From Streptomyces sp. NBC_00523 (GTDB lineage: Bacteria > Actinomycetota > Actinomycetes > Streptomycetales > Streptomycetaceae): 64,000 nucleotides of DNA. Each line of letters opens with the position of its first letter. Positions within the stretch are counted from its first letter, which is position 1. The translations under genes and the position numbers were made by a program. Location: contig NZ_CP107836.1 in assembly GCF_036346615.1 (NCBI RefSeq), positions 2,108,001 through 2,172,000 of the forward strand, given 5' to 3'. Below, piece by piece: positions 50,473-59,263 of this stretch. The notes beneath the pieces were generated by a model. It had not been told where the DNA came from and searched no databases. It saw nothing but the letters and a program-made list of their open reading frames with translations.

Positions 50473-51221
50473 GCCTCGGCCTCGGCGGCTGCTGCGGCGG
50501 CGAGGGGCAGGTGCGGCTTGGTCGCGTACGCCACGAAGCTCTTGCCGACGACCGGGTTGAGCAGCTTCTCGGCGACCCGGGTCAGGGCGGGCTTCTTCAT
50601 GATGTCCCAGACCAGGAGCTTGTGGTACGCCTTCACCGGCAACGCCTTGTCGTTGTCGACGCCGAACGCGCACTTGAGCCACCAGTACGGGGAGTGCAGC
50701 GCGTGCGCGTGGTGGGTGCCGTACGGCTTGAGGCCGGCGCCGCGCATCTTACCGAGGAGCTCGTCGGCCTTGTAGATGCGGATGTGGCCGCCCTCGACCT
50801 CGTGGTACGCGTCGGAGAGCGCCCAGCAGACCTTCTCGGGGCCGTAGCGCGGGACGGTGACGGCGATCCGGCCGCCGGGCCGCAGCACGCGGACCATCTC
50901 GGCGAGGACGCCCTTGTCGTCGGGGATGTGCTCCATGACCTCGGAGATGATCACGACGTCGAAGGACTCGTCGGGGAAGGGCAGGTTGAGCGCATCGCCC
51001 TCCATCGCGGTGGCGGTGGCGCCCTCGGGGGCCTCCCCGGCCTCCTTCATCGCGGCGAACCACTTCGCGACCTCGCGGATCTCCTCGCCGTTCTGGTCGA
51101 GGGCCACCACCTGGGCGCCGCGCCGGTAGCACTCGAAGGCGTGGCGTCCGGCGCCGCACCCGAGGTCGAGCACGCGGTCGCCTGCGGCGAGCGGGAAGCG
51201 GGTGAAGTCCACGGTCAGCAC
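50469..51221 (-). CDS. Class I SAM-dependent methyltransferase (Methyltransf_11 type)
   Basis: A 250-residue cytosolic methyltransferase. Motif I is RVLDLGCGAGRHAFECYRRG (about 17-36), motif II VVALDQNGEE, motif post-II LPFPDESFDVVIISEVMEHI, and motif III VLRPGGRIAVTVP. GTG 51221 is the start. The C-terminal part (HHAHALHSPYWWLKCAFG) is typical of a mycobacterial/streptomycete group near glycosyltransferase genes, of the type of M. tuberculosis Rv0224c. It lies 69 bp after the GT4 gene and overlaps the next gene by four bases. Confidence 0.88.
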   Translation of the reverse strand: MLTVDFTRFPLAAGDRVLDLGCGAGRHAFECYRRGAQVVALDQNGEEIREVAKWFAAMKEAGEAPEGATATAMEGDALNLPFPDESFDVVIISEVMEHIPDDKGVLAEMVRVLRPGGRIAVTVPRYGPEKVCWALSDAYHEVEGGHIRIYKADELLGKMRGAGLKPYGTHHAHALHSPYWWLKCAFGVDNDKALPVKAYHKLLVWDIMKKPALTRVAEKLLNPVVGKSFVAYATKPHLPLAAAAAAEAEA

Positions 51222-51290
51222 GTGTGCCTGCTTTCGCGGTCGGGGGTGGGTCGGGGGAACGGGATCAGGGGCCCGGCACAAGGACCGGGG

Positions 51291-52622
51291 TCACCGCCGG
51301 CCACCGGGGCCGGTGGCGGCGCGGGCGGCGATGGCCTGCCGGTAGAGCTCGGCGGTGCCGATGGCGGCCTGCTTCCAGGTGAACCGGGCGAGCACCCGCT
51401 CACGGCCTGCGGCCCCGAGCCGGGCGCGCAGCTCCGCGTCGCCGAGCAGCCGGCCGAGCGCGTCGGCGAGGGCCCCCGGGTCACCGGGCGCGACCGCGAG
51501 GCAGGTCTCCCCGTCGGGTCCGGCGACCTCCGGGATGGCGCCGCCGGTCGTCGCGACCAGCGGGGTGCCGGTGGCCATGGCCTCGGCGGCGGGCAGCGAG
51601 AAGCCCTCGTACAGCGAGGGGACGCAGGCGATCTGCGCGCCGCGCACCAGGTCGACCAGCTCGGAGTCGCTGATGCCCTTGACGAACTCGACGGCGTCCG
51701 CGAGGCCGTGCCGCTCGATGGCCCGGGCGACCGGCCCGTCCTCGGCGCGCCTGCCGACGACGACGAGGTGGGCGGCGGGGTTGCCGGTACGGAGCTTGGC
51801 GAGGGCCTCCACGAGGTGGACGAGGCCCTTGAGCGGGACGTCGGCGCTCGACGTGGTGACGATGCGGCCCGGGACCTCGGCGACCGAGGGGTCCGGCGAC
51901 CACAGATCGGTGTCGGCCCCGATGTGGACGACCCGGATGCGGCGCGGGTCGACACCGAGGTGGTCCACGATCTCCTGCTTGGAGGAGCCGGAGACGGTGA
52001 GCACGGAGGGCAGGCGGCGCGCGACCCGCTTCTGCATGCGGGTGAACCCGTACCAGCGGCGCACGGAGGCCCGGCGGCGGCGGCTCGTCGCGGCGTCCAG
52101 GTCGAGCTGCCGGTCGACGGTGATGGGGTGGTGGATCGTGGTGACCAGGGGTGCGCCGAGGTCGGCGAGGAGCCCGTAGCCGAGGGTCTGGTTGTCGTGG
52201 ATGACGTCGAACTCGCCGCGCCGGGCGGCGAGATGGCGCCGGGCCCGGAGGCTGAAGGTGAGCGGTTCGGGGAAGCCGCCGGTCCACATGGTGGCGACCT
52301 CGGCGGCGTCGATCCAGTCCCGGTACTCGCCGCGGCTCGGGGTGCGGAACGGGTCGGGCTGCCGGTACAGGTCGAGGCTGGGGAGCTCGGTGAGCGGGAC
52401 GCCCTCGTCGAGGACCGGGTAGGGCTGGGCGCCGATGACCTCGACGCGGTGGCCCAGCCGGGCGAGTTCGCGGGCGAGGTGCCGTACGTAGACGCCCTGG
52501 CCGCCGCAGAAGGGGTTGCCCTTGTAGGTGAGGAGCGCGATGCGCAGGGGTCCGTCGCCGGGGCCCGTGCCCGGTGCGGCGACGCCCGTACGGGGGCCCG
52601 ACTCAACGGCCTCAGCGGTCAC
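51291..52622 (-). CDS. GT4-family glycosyltransferase (GT-B, retaining)
   Basis: A 443-residue enzyme with the GT-B fold. The N-terminal acceptor domain shows NPFCGGQGVYVRHLARELA and VEVIGAQPYPV; the C-terminal donor domain has the retaining-enzyme E-x7-E motif in YEGFSLPAAEAMATGTPLVA and a GGAIPEV loop. GTG 52622 was chosen for the GGGGG-rich ribosome site before it; a GTG at 52640 is an alternative. It is the first gene of the operon with a methyltransferase and a squalene-cyclase-like protein, comparable to the Rv0225/Rv0224c pair of mycobacteria, and is divergent from a KstR-like regulator with a matching operator in its promoter. Confidence 0.9.
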   Translation of the reverse strand: MTAEAVESGPRTGVAAPGTGPGDGPLRIALLTYKGNPFCGGQGVYVRHLARELARLGHRVEVIGAQPYPVLDEGVPLTELPSLDLYRQPDPFRTPSRGEYRDWIDAAEVATMWTGGFPEPLTFSLRARRHLAARRGEFDVIHDNQTLGYGLLADLGAPLVTTIHHPITVDRQLDLDAATSRRRRASVRRWYGFTRMQKRVARRLPSVLTVSGSSKQEIVDHLGVDPRRIRVVHIGADTDLWSPDPSVAEVPGRIVTTSSADVPLKGLVHLVEALAKLRTGNPAAHLVVVGRRAEDGPVARAIERHGLADAVEFVKGISDSELVDLVRGAQIACVPSLYEGFSLPAAEAMATGTPLVATTGGAIPEVAGPDGETCLAVAPGDPGALADALGRLLGDAELRARLGAAGRERVLARFTWKQAAIGTAELYRQAIAARAATGPGGRR

Positions 52623-52676
52623 ACTCGGCCCCCTTCTCACTGCGTGTTCGCCGGAGCGTAACCGCTGGCGCTAATC

Positions 52677-52690
52677 TAGAACAAGTTTCA
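52677..52690. promoter_or_regulatory. KstR-type operator between the GT4 operon and the TetR gene
   Basis: TAGAACAAGTTTCA fits the consensus TNNAACNNGTTNNA reported for the mycobacterial TetR regulator KstR at every fixed position. It lies in the only divergent gap (52623-52798), 55 bp before the GT4 start and 109 bp before the TetR start, in AT-rich DNA, so it could control both. Confidence 0.75.
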
Positions 52691-52798
52691 GACTGGGTAG
52701 TTCAATGAGCTACGAATCTACCGGCAGGTAGCGACGGTGCAACGGCCGGATCAGGTGATTCACGCCACGGCAGACACCCTGGCCACGGGACGGGACAC

Positions 52799-53398
52799 AT
52801 GACAGCGGAAGCCAGACCGGCATCGCCGCCCCTGACGGAACGCCAGGAGGCCCGCCGCCGCCGCATTCTGCGGGCCACCGCCGAGCTGGCCGGCCAGGGC
52901 GGTTTCGAGGCCGTCCAGATGCGCGAGGTGGCGGAGGCGGCCGAGGTCGCCCTCGGCACCCTGTACCGGTACTTCCCGTCCAAGATCCACCTCCTCCTCG
53001 CCACCATGCGCGACCGCCTCCAGCTTCTGCACACCGCCCTCCGCGAGCACCCCCCGGCCGGGAACGACCCGGCGGCCCGGGTCGCGGAGACCCTGCTGCG
53101 GGCGTTCCGCGCGATGCAGCGCGAACCGCAGCTGGCGGACGCCATGGTGCGCGCCCTGACGTTCGCGGACCGGTCCGCGAGCAGCGAGGCCGACGCGGTC
53201 TCACGGCTCACGACGGCGATCATCCTGGACGCGATGGGCACCGGCCACCCGACGCCGGGGCAGCTCTCCGCCGTGCGGGTGATCGAGTACACCTGGCACT
53301 CCGCGCTGATCACCTGGCTCGCCGGCCGGGCGTCGATCGCGCAGGTGCGCACGGACATCGAGACGGTGTGCCGGCTGGTCGGCCCGGGCGCGCGCTAG
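52799..53398 (+). CDS. KstR-like TetR-family regulator
   Basis: A 199-residue repressor. The N-terminal DNA-binding part (RRRRILRATAELAGQGGFEA and VQMREVAEAAEVALGTLYRY, then FPSKIHLLL) is very like mycobacterial KstR, and the C-terminal half keeps KstR-type phrases: AMQREPQLADAMVRALTFAD, SSEADAV, and WHSALITWLAGRAS. KstR represses sterol and lipid catabolism and responds to acyl-CoA sterol intermediates. Here the neighbours are not sterol genes, so the effector may be another acyl-CoA. The matching operator at 52677 supports control of itself and of the divergent GT4 operon. Confidence 0.9.
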   Translation: MTAEARPASPPLTERQEARRRRILRATAELAGQGGFEAVQMREVAEAAEVALGTLYRYFPSKIHLLLATMRDRLQLLHTALREHPPAGNDPAARVAETLLRAFRAMQREPQLADAMVRALTFADRSASSEADAVSRLTTAIILDAMGTGHPTPGQLSAVRVIEYTWHSALITWLAGRASIAQVRTDIETVCRLVGPGAR

Positions 53399-53534
53399 GA
53401 CCGTCCGGGCGACTGCCATGTGCGGCGCCCACACGCCCCGGGGGCGAGGTGGGGTGCCCTGCACCATATCGACGGCGGCGCGGTGTTCATACGGTTCGGC
53501 GACATCACAGGAACACGCCGAGGAGCCGGTCACC

Positions 53535-54782
53535 ATGCCCCGCAGCCGTACCGCCAGCAGAGCCCGCAGATCCCTCAGTGACATCCGTACCGTCGCCGTC
53601 CTGGCCGCAGCCGGCCTGCTGCTGACGGGCTGCACCGCCGCCGGGAAGGCGGGCGGGTCCGACTCCGCGAAGTCCGCCGACGACGCGGCCGTCAAGGTCG
53701 GCCTGGTCTACTCCAGGACCGGGCTCCTCGCCGACTACGGCAAGCAGTACCGCGACGGCTTCATGGCCGGGCTCGACTACGCCACCAAGGGCACCCGCGA
53801 GGTCGCCGGACACCGCATCGAGGTCACCGAGCAGGACGACGCGGGCGACCCGGGCAAGGCGGTCTCCGCCGCGAAGAACCTCATCGGCAAGGGCTACAAG
53901 GTGCTGGCCGGCACCACCGACTCCGGCGTCGCGCTCCAGATGGCCCCGCTCGCCGCGCAGAACAAGGTGCTGTACGTCAGCGGACCGGCCGCCACCGACG
54001 CGGTGACCGGGATCAACGACTACACCTTCCGCTCGGGCCGCCAGTCCTACCAGGACATCCTCACGGCGGGCACGATGCTCGGCGACGCCAAGGGCAAGAA
54101 GGTCACGGTGCTCGCCCAGGACTCCACCTTCGGCCAGGCCAACGTGGCCGCCGTGAAGGCGGTGCTCGGCGGGAAGGGCGCCAAGGTCGGCTCGGTGCTG
54201 GCGCCGCCCAGCGCGACGGACCTGACGCCGTTCGCCCGGCAGGTCAAGGCGGGCGGCCCCGACCTGGTCTTCGTCGCCTGGGCCGGCTCCACCGCCCCGG
54301 CGCTGTGGACCGCCCTCGACCAGCAGGGCGTGCTCGGCGCGAGCAAGGTCGTCACCGGCCTGGCCGGCACCGCCTCGTACCCGATCTTCGGCGCGGCCGG
54401 GTCCAAGGTGTCGTTCCTGGCGCACTACTTCCCGGGCGCGGGCGGGAACAACGCCGTGGAGAAGGCGATGCTGGACGCGGTGAAGAAGGACGGCGGCAAG
54501 CCCGACCTGTTCACGCCGGACGGCTTCACGGCCGCCCAGATGATCGTGCACGCCGTCGAGGAGGGCAGCGCCACCGACACCGCCGCGATGGTGAAGGCCC
54601 TGGAGGGCTGGAGCTTCGACGGGGTCAAGGGACAGACCCGGGTGCGCGGCGAGGACCACGCGCTGCTCCAGCCGATGTTCGTGGCCAGGCTGGACGGCAA
54701 GGGCAAGACCGCCGAGCCGAAGCTGCTGGACACCGAGCAGCTGGACGCCGTCGCGCCGCCCGTGAAGCCCGCGGCGGGCTGA
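53535..54782 (+). CDS. Branched-chain amino acid-type ABC transporter substrate-binding lipoprotein (LivK-like)
   Basis: A 415-residue periplasmic-type binding protein tethered as a lipoprotein: signal with lipobox LLLTGC (Cys33), a Ser/Gly/Lys spacer, then the peripla_BP_6 fold (KVGLVYSRTGLLADYGKQYR; IEVTEQDDAGDPGKAVSAAK; TTDSGVALQMAPLAAQNKV). It is the first gene of a five-gene transporter operon followed by an alpha/beta hydrolase. The ligand may not be an amino acid: family members also bind amides, aromatic acids and acyl compounds. A 136-bp gap after the KstR-like gene should hold the promoter. Confidence 0.92.
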   Translation: MPRSRTASRARRSLSDIRTVAVLAAAGLLLTGCTAAGKAGGSDSAKSADDAAVKVGLVYSRTGLLADYGKQYRDGFMAGLDYATKGTREVAGHRIEVTEQDDAGDPGKAVSAAKNLIGKGYKVLAGTTDSGVALQMAPLAAQNKVLYVSGPAATDAVTGINDYTFRSGRQSYQDILTAGTMLGDAKGKKVTVLAQDSTFGQANVAAVKAVLGGKGAKVGSVLAPPSATDLTPFARQVKAGGPDLVFVAWAGSTAPALWTALDQQGVLGASKVVTGLAGTASYPIFGAAGSKVSFLAHYFPGAGGNNAVEKAMLDAVKKDGGKPDLFTPDGFTAAQMIVHAVEEGSATDTAAMVKALEGWSFDGVKGQTRVRGEDHALLQPMFVARLDGKGKTAEPKLLDTEQLDAVAPPVKPAAG

Positions 54783-54785
54783 ACC

Positions 54786-55574
54786 GTGACCGCACCCCAC
54801 ACCCTCGGGCGGACGAGCCCGGCGGACCGGGAGACGCCCGTGCTCCGGCTGGAAGGACTCGGCTGGAGCGTCGGCGGCGCCACCATCGTCGAGGACGTCT
54901 CGCTGAGCGTCCGCGAGGGCGAGTTCCTGGCTTTCATCGGGCCCAACGGGGCGGGCAAGACCTCCCTGTTCAACCTGATCAGCGGGCTCAACCTGCCGAC
55001 CGCCGGACGGATCGAGCTGGACGGCGCCGAGATGACGGACCGGCCCGCGCACGTCCGGGCCCGGCGCGGCGTCGGCCGGACCTTCCAGACGTCCAGCCTG
55101 TGGCCCGCGATGACCGTCGCCGACCACGTCCGGCTCGCCGCGCAGGCCGCCCGGGGCGGCTCGTACCGGCTGTGGCGGCGCGCCGACCCGTACACCGCCG
55201 ACGTGGCCGGTGTCCTGGAACGCACCGGCCTCGGCCACCGGGCGAAGGCCACGGCGGGCGAACTGTCGCACGGCGAGAAGCGGAAGCTGGAGCTGGCCGT
55301 GCTGCTGGTGGGCGAACCCCGGCTGATGCTGCTCGACGAGCCGATGGCCGGGGTGAGCGCCGAGGAGGTCCCCGCGCTGACCGAACTCATCCGCACCCTG
55401 CACCGCGAGGAGGGGCGCACGGTCCTCATGGTCGAACACCACATGGACGTCCTGCTCGGCCTCGCCGACCGGCTCGCCGTGATGCACCACGGCCGGCTGC
55501 TCGCCCTGGACACCCCGGAGGCGGTCACCGCCGACCCGGTCGTGCAGCAGGCGTACCTCGGGGAGGGCCTGTGA
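54786..55574 (+). CDS. ABC transporter ATP-binding protein, LivG type
   Basis: A 262-residue ATPase of the branched-chain amino acid (HAAT) type. It has Walker A GPNGAGKTS, the family phrase RRGVGRTFQTSSLWPAMTVAD, signature ELSHGEKRKLELAVLL, Walker B RLMLLDEPMAGVS and switch region VEHHMDVLLGLADRL. The signature LSHGE instead of LSGGQ is normal for LivG relatives. GTG 54786 is the start, three bases after the LivK-like stop. Its TGA overlaps the GTG of the LivF gene. Confidence 0.93.
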   Translation: MTAPHTLGRTSPADRETPVLRLEGLGWSVGGATIVEDVSLSVREGEFLAFIGPNGAGKTSLFNLISGLNLPTAGRIELDGAEMTDRPAHVRARRGVGRTFQTSSLWPAMTVADHVRLAAQAARGGSYRLWRRADPYTADVAGVLERTGLGHRAKATAGELSHGEKRKLELAVLLVGEPRLMLLDEPMAGVSAEEVPALTELIRTLHREEGRTVLMVEHHMDVLLGLADRLAVMHHGRLLALDTPEAVTADPVVQQAYLGEGL

Positions 55575-56317
55575 CCGAGCAACCCCTCCTGGACGTACGG
55601 GACCTGCGGGTCCTGATCGGCGGCCGGCACATCCTGCACGGCGTCGACCTCGACGTCACCGCGCACGGCGTCACCGCGCTCCTCGGGCGCAACGGCGCCG
55701 GGAAGACCACCACGGTCCGGGGCATCCTCGGGCTCGTCCCGCGCGCCGGGAGCGTCCGGCTCGACGGCGAGGAGACCGCGGGCCTGCCCACGCACGCGCT
55801 GGTCCGGCGCGGCATCGGCTACGCCCCCGAGGACCGGGGCATCTTCGCCGGGCTGACCGTCGCGGAGAACCTGCGCCTGGCCGAACGGCGCGGCGCGGGC
55901 GAGCCCGCGTACGGCCTGGTCCACGAGCTGTTCCCGGAACTCAAGCAGCGGGCGCGGCAGTTGGCCGGGACGCTGTCCGGCGGTCAGCAGCAGATGGTGG
56001 CCATCGGGCGCACCCTGCTCAACGCCAACCGGCTGATCATCGCGGACGAACCGACCAAGGGCCTGGCACCGAAGGTCGTCACCGAGGTGGCCCAGGTGCT
56101 GGAACGGGCCGCCGAGGCGGTGCCGGTGCTCCTGGTCGAGCAGAACCTCGCCGTGGTGCGCCGGCTGGCCGGGCACTGCGTGGTCCTCGCCGACGGCCGC
56201 ACCGCCCACCGGGGCCCGGCCGCCGAGCTGCTGGGCGACCCGGAGGCGGCCCGCACGCTGCTCGGTGTGGGCCACGGCCCGGTCACCGCACACCCTTCCG
56301 TGAAGGCGGATTCCTGA
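55571..56317 (+). CDS. ABC transporter ATP-binding protein, LivF type
   Basis: A 248-residue ATPase, partner of the LivG-like subunit. It shows Walker A GRNGAGKTT, the LivF phrase RRGIGYAPEDRGIFAGLTVAEN, signature TLSGGQQQMVAIGR, Walker B LIIADEPTKGLAP and switch EQNLAVVRRLAGH. GTG 55571 overlaps the preceding stop as GTGA, and its own TGA overlaps the ATG of LivH, so translation is coupled throughout. Confidence 0.94.
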   Translation: MTEQPLLDVRDLRVLIGGRHILHGVDLDVTAHGVTALLGRNGAGKTTTVRGILGLVPRAGSVRLDGEETAGLPTHALVRRGIGYAPEDRGIFAGLTVAENLRLAERRGAGEPAYGLVHELFPELKQRARQLAGTLSGGQQQMVAIGRTLLNANRLIIADEPTKGLAPKVVTEVAQVLERAAEAVPVLLVEQNLAVVRRLAGHCVVLADGRTAHRGPAAELLGDPEAARTLLGVGHGPVTAHPSVKADS

Positions 56318-57204
56318 TGTCCACCCTCGTCCTGCTCACCATGACCGGTCTCGGTCTGGGGGCCCTCTACTTCCTGGTCGCGTCCGGACTCTCACTGATC
56401 TTCGGCCTGATGGACGTGCTCAACTTCGCGCACGGGGCGCTGCTTTCGATCGGCGCGTACGGCACCTGGTGGGCCGCGTCCGGGAATCTCCCCGGCGCGG
56501 GCCCCGGCGGCGCCGGGTTCGTCCTCGCGGTCCTGTTCGGTACGGCGGTGGGCACCGTCGCCGCCGTGCTCCTCGAACTCGCGGTCGTCCGCCCGCTCTA
56601 CACCCGGCCGCGCGAGCAGGTGCTCGCCACGGTCGGGGTGGGGCTCGCGGTGCCCGCGCTGCTCTCCGGCATCTGGGGCTCCGACGCCCACCCGTTCCCG
56701 GGGCCCGAGGCGCTGTCCGGGACCTTCGGGCTGCTGGGCGCGCAGGTCCCGGTCAACCGGCTGGTCCTGGTGGGTGCGGCGGTCGTGGTGCTGGTGGCGC
56801 TGCGGCTGTTCCTCGGCCGGACCCGGCACGGCCTGGTCGTCCGGGCCGGGGTCGAGGACCGGGCCATGGTCACCGCGCTCGGCATCGACGTCCGCAAGGC
56901 GTTCACGCTGGTCTTCGCGATCGGCGGCTGCGCGGCGGCGCTGGGCGGGGCGATCGGCGGGCTGTACTTCGGCTCGGTCGACCCGCGCCAGGGGACCTCG
57001 CTGCTGATCTTCGCGTTCGTCGTCGTGGTCACCGGCGGCATGGGCTCGGTGACCGGCGCCGCCGTGGCGTCCGTGGTCATCGGCCTGGTCCAGCAGTTCG
57101 CCAACTACTACACCGCAGCGGGGCTCGGCGATCTGGCGGTCGTCGTCCTGCTCGCCGTGCTGCTGCTGATCCGGCCGCGCGGACTGACGGGGAGGCTCGC
57201 GTGA
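56317..57204 (+). CDS. ABC transporter permease, LivH type
   Basis: A 295-residue inner-membrane permease with eight predicted helices. Its N-terminus LGLGALYFLVASGLSLIFGL, followed by MDVLNFAHGALLSIGAYG, is the HAAT permease signature, and the cytoplasmic coupling loop reads VVRAGVEDRAMVTALGIDVR with the EAA-like pattern. The stop overlaps the LivM start as GTGA. Confidence 0.93.
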   Translation: MSTLVLLTMTGLGLGALYFLVASGLSLIFGLMDVLNFAHGALLSIGAYGTWWAASGNLPGAGPGGAGFVLAVLFGTAVGTVAAVLLELAVVRPLYTRPREQVLATVGVGLAVPALLSGIWGSDAHPFPGPEALSGTFGLLGAQVPVNRLVLVGAAVVVLVALRLFLGRTRHGLVVRAGVEDRAMVTALGIDVRKAFTLVFAIGGCAAALGGAIGGLYFGSVDPRQGTSLLIFAFVVVVTGGMGSVTGAAVASVVIGLVQQFANYYTAAGLGDLAVVVLLAVLLLIRPRGLTGRLA

Positions 57205-58316
57205 GCACCGCCACCGACACATCCGACCGCACCGCGGGCCGCACCACCGCGGGACCGGCCCCGGCAGCCGGGCGGGCCCGGCTGCTGCGCTGGTGGCCCG
57301 CCGCCGTCCTGCTCGTCCTGGCCGTCGCCCCGTTCAGCGCGGTGCCGGTGCCGGGGCTGCTGGACGGGCCGCTGGGCTCGGCGGGGAGCCTGCAACTCCT
57401 GGCGACCTGCCTGCTGTTCGGCGCCCTGGCCACCGGCTACGACCTGCTGCTCGGGCGGACCGGGCTGCTCTCCTTCGGGCACGCCCTGTACTTCGCGGCG
57501 GGCAGCTACGCCACCAATCTGTTCCTCCTGGAGGCGGGTCTGCCGTTCGCGCTCGCCACGGTCCTCGGGCTGCTCTCCGGGATCGCGCTCGCCCTGGTCC
57601 TGGGGTCGGTGAGCCTGCGCGTGACCGGGATCGGCTTCTCCATGGTGACCCTGGCCTTCGCGCAGGCGGGCTCGATCCTGGTCTCCCGCAACCCCGGCGG
57701 GGTCACCGGCGGCGAGGAGGGCCGGGCGGCCCCGTCCGAGCTGCTGCCGTCCTCGCTGGTCGGCATCGACAACACCGCGAACCTGTACTGGATCGCGCTG
57801 GCCTACCTGGTGCTCACCCTGGGCGTCGTCCACTGGGCGGTCCGCTCCCCCACCGGCCGCGTCTGGGAGGGCATCAAGGAGAACGAGCGCCGGGTGGAGG
57901 TCCTGGGCCTGAAGCCGTACGGGTTCAAGCTGACGGCCTTCGTGGTCGCGGGGGCGCTCGCCGCGCTCGGCGGGATCGTGCACCTGCTGCTGACGGGCGG
58001 CTCGACCCCGCAGACGACCACCTCGGACTTCACGCTGTCGCTGCTGGTGATGGTGGTGCTGGGCGGCTCGGGCACCCGGTGGGGCCCGTTGGTCGGCGGC
58101 ATCCTCTACACCTGGGCCGACCACCGGCTCGGCGACCTCGCGGGCTCGGGCGCGGTCGCGGACCTTCCGGCGGTCCTGCGTGTCCCGCTGTCGCAGCCGT
58201 TGTTCCTGCTGGGCGTGGTGTTCGTGGCCGTGGTACATCTGCTGCCCGGCGGCCTGGCCCGCCTTCCGTCCCGGCTGAGGGGCGCGTCGAACCGTAAGGA
58301 GACCGGAGTCAGTTGA
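57201..58316 (+). CDS. ABC transporter permease, LivM type
   Basis: A 371-residue permease with about ten helices after a 30-residue Thr/Ala/Arg-rich N-terminus. LivM signatures are GYDLLLGRTGLLSFGHALYF, VSLRVTGIGFSMVTLAFAQA, and the coupling loop GRVWEGIKENERRVEVLGLK. GTG 57201 overlaps the LivH stop and the TGA overlaps the TTG start of the hydrolase gene. With LivH, LivG, LivF and LivK it forms a complete importer. Confidence 0.93.
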   Translation: MSTATDTSDRTAGRTTAGPAPAAGRARLLRWWPAAVLLVLAVAPFSAVPVPGLLDGPLGSAGSLQLLATCLLFGALATGYDLLLGRTGLLSFGHALYFAAGSYATNLFLLEAGLPFALATVLGLLSGIALALVLGSVSLRVTGIGFSMVTLAFAQAGSILVSRNPGGVTGGEEGRAAPSELLPSSLVGIDNTANLYWIALAYLVLTLGVVHWAVRSPTGRVWEGIKENERRVEVLGLKPYGFKLTAFVVAGALAALGGIVHLLLTGGSTPQTTTSDFTLSLLVMVVLGGSGTRWGPLVGGILYTWADHRLGDLAGSGAVADLPAVLRVPLSQPLFLLGVVFVAVVHLLPGGLARLPSRLRGASNRKETGVS

Positions 58317-59206
58317 GCCCGCTCGCGGAGTACGAAGAGATCGAAGTCCCGGTGCGCGGGGGCTCCCTGGCGGCCCTGCGCTGGCCGGCCGCCGCCCCGG
58401 ACGCGCCGGTGGTGGTGGCCCTGCACGGGATCACCTCCAACGCTCTGTCCTGGGCGGCGGTGGCCCGGCTGCTGGACGGCCGGGTCACGCTGGTCGCGCC
58501 GGATCTGCGCGGCCGGGCAGGGAGCGCGCGGCTGCCGGGCCCGTACGGGATCGCCGCGCACACCGATGACATCGCCGCCCTGACCGAGGCGCTGGGCCAG
58601 GACCGGGTGGTGCTCGCGGGCCACTCGATGGGCGCGTTCGTGGCGGCCCTCGCGGCGGTGCGCCACCCGGACCGCTTCGGGCCGCTGCTGCTCGTGGACG
58701 GCGGCGTCGGCTTCCCGGCGCCGACGCACCTGACGCCCGACGAGCTGATGACGGCGGTGATCGGCCCGGCGATGGACCGGCTGTCGATGACCTTCCCGGA
58801 CCGGGCCGCCTACCGGGCGTTCTGGCAGGCGCATCCGGCGTTCGCCGGGGCGTGGTCGGACGAGGTGGACGCGTACATCCAGCGCGACCTGACCGGCGAG
58901 GAGCCGGAGCTGCGCTCGTCCTGCCGGATCGAGGCGATCCGCACGGACGGGGTCGGGCTGTTCGACGAGGAGGTCCTGTCGGCGGTCCGGAAGCTGCCCG
59001 TCGACGCGACGCTGCTGTGGGCCGCGCGCGGTCTGATGGACGAGGAGCAGGGCCTCTACGACGAGGGCCGGCTCGCCGCCGCCGGACTGGACGGGACCCG
59101 GGTGGAGCCGGTCGCGGTGAAGGACGTGAACCACTACACGGTCCTGACGGGCGACCGGGGCGGCCGGGAGATCGCGGACCGGCTGGTGGCGCTGGCGCGG
59201 GGCTGA
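58313..59206 (+). CDS. Alpha/beta-hydrolase with TTG start, last gene of the ABC importer operon
   Basis: A 297-residue serine hydrolase. The oxyanion strand VVVALHGITSNALSWAAV, nucleophile elbow AGHSMGAFVAAL (Ser of GHSMG), a late Asp in WAARGLMD, and the His in KDVNHYTVLTGDRGG form the triad. The start is TTG 58313, overlapping the LivM TGA as TTGA, with GGAG four bases upstream; no ATG or GTG gives a complete first strand. Because it is coupled to an importer, it probably hydrolyses the imported compound, for example an ester, lactone or amide. Confidence 0.9.
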   Translation: MSPLAEYEEIEVPVRGGSLAALRWPAAAPDAPVVVALHGITSNALSWAAVARLLDGRVTLVAPDLRGRAGSARLPGPYGIAAHTDDIAALTEALGQDRVVLAGHSMGAFVAALAAVRHPDRFGPLLLVDGGVGFPAPTHLTPDELMTAVIGPAMDRLSMTFPDRAAYRAFWQAHPAFAGAWSDEVDAYIQRDLTGEEPELRSSCRIEAIRTDGVGLFDEEVLSAVRKLPVDATLLWAARGLMDEEQGLYDEGRLAAAGLDGTRVEPVAVKDVNHYTVLTGDRGGREIADRLVALARG

Positions 59207-59215
59207 GAGCCCGTA

Positions 59216-59253
59216 CGAGCGGGGCCCGGCGGTGGTGTGCCGGGCCCCGCTCG
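59216..59253. terminator. Bidirectional terminator between the hydrolase and PHB depolymerase genes
   Basis: A 15-bp perfect stem, CGAGCGGGGCCCGGC with its complement, around an eight-base loop, lies in the 57-bp gap between two convergent units. Confidence 0.88.
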
Positions 59254-59263
59254 CCGTGTGGCG

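Noticed and set aside
53535..59206. Sterol catabolism locus, suggested by the KstR-like regulator
   Set aside because: No sterol-degrading enzymes (kst, hsa, fad or mce genes) are in the window; the neighbours are a HAAT importer and a general hydrolase.
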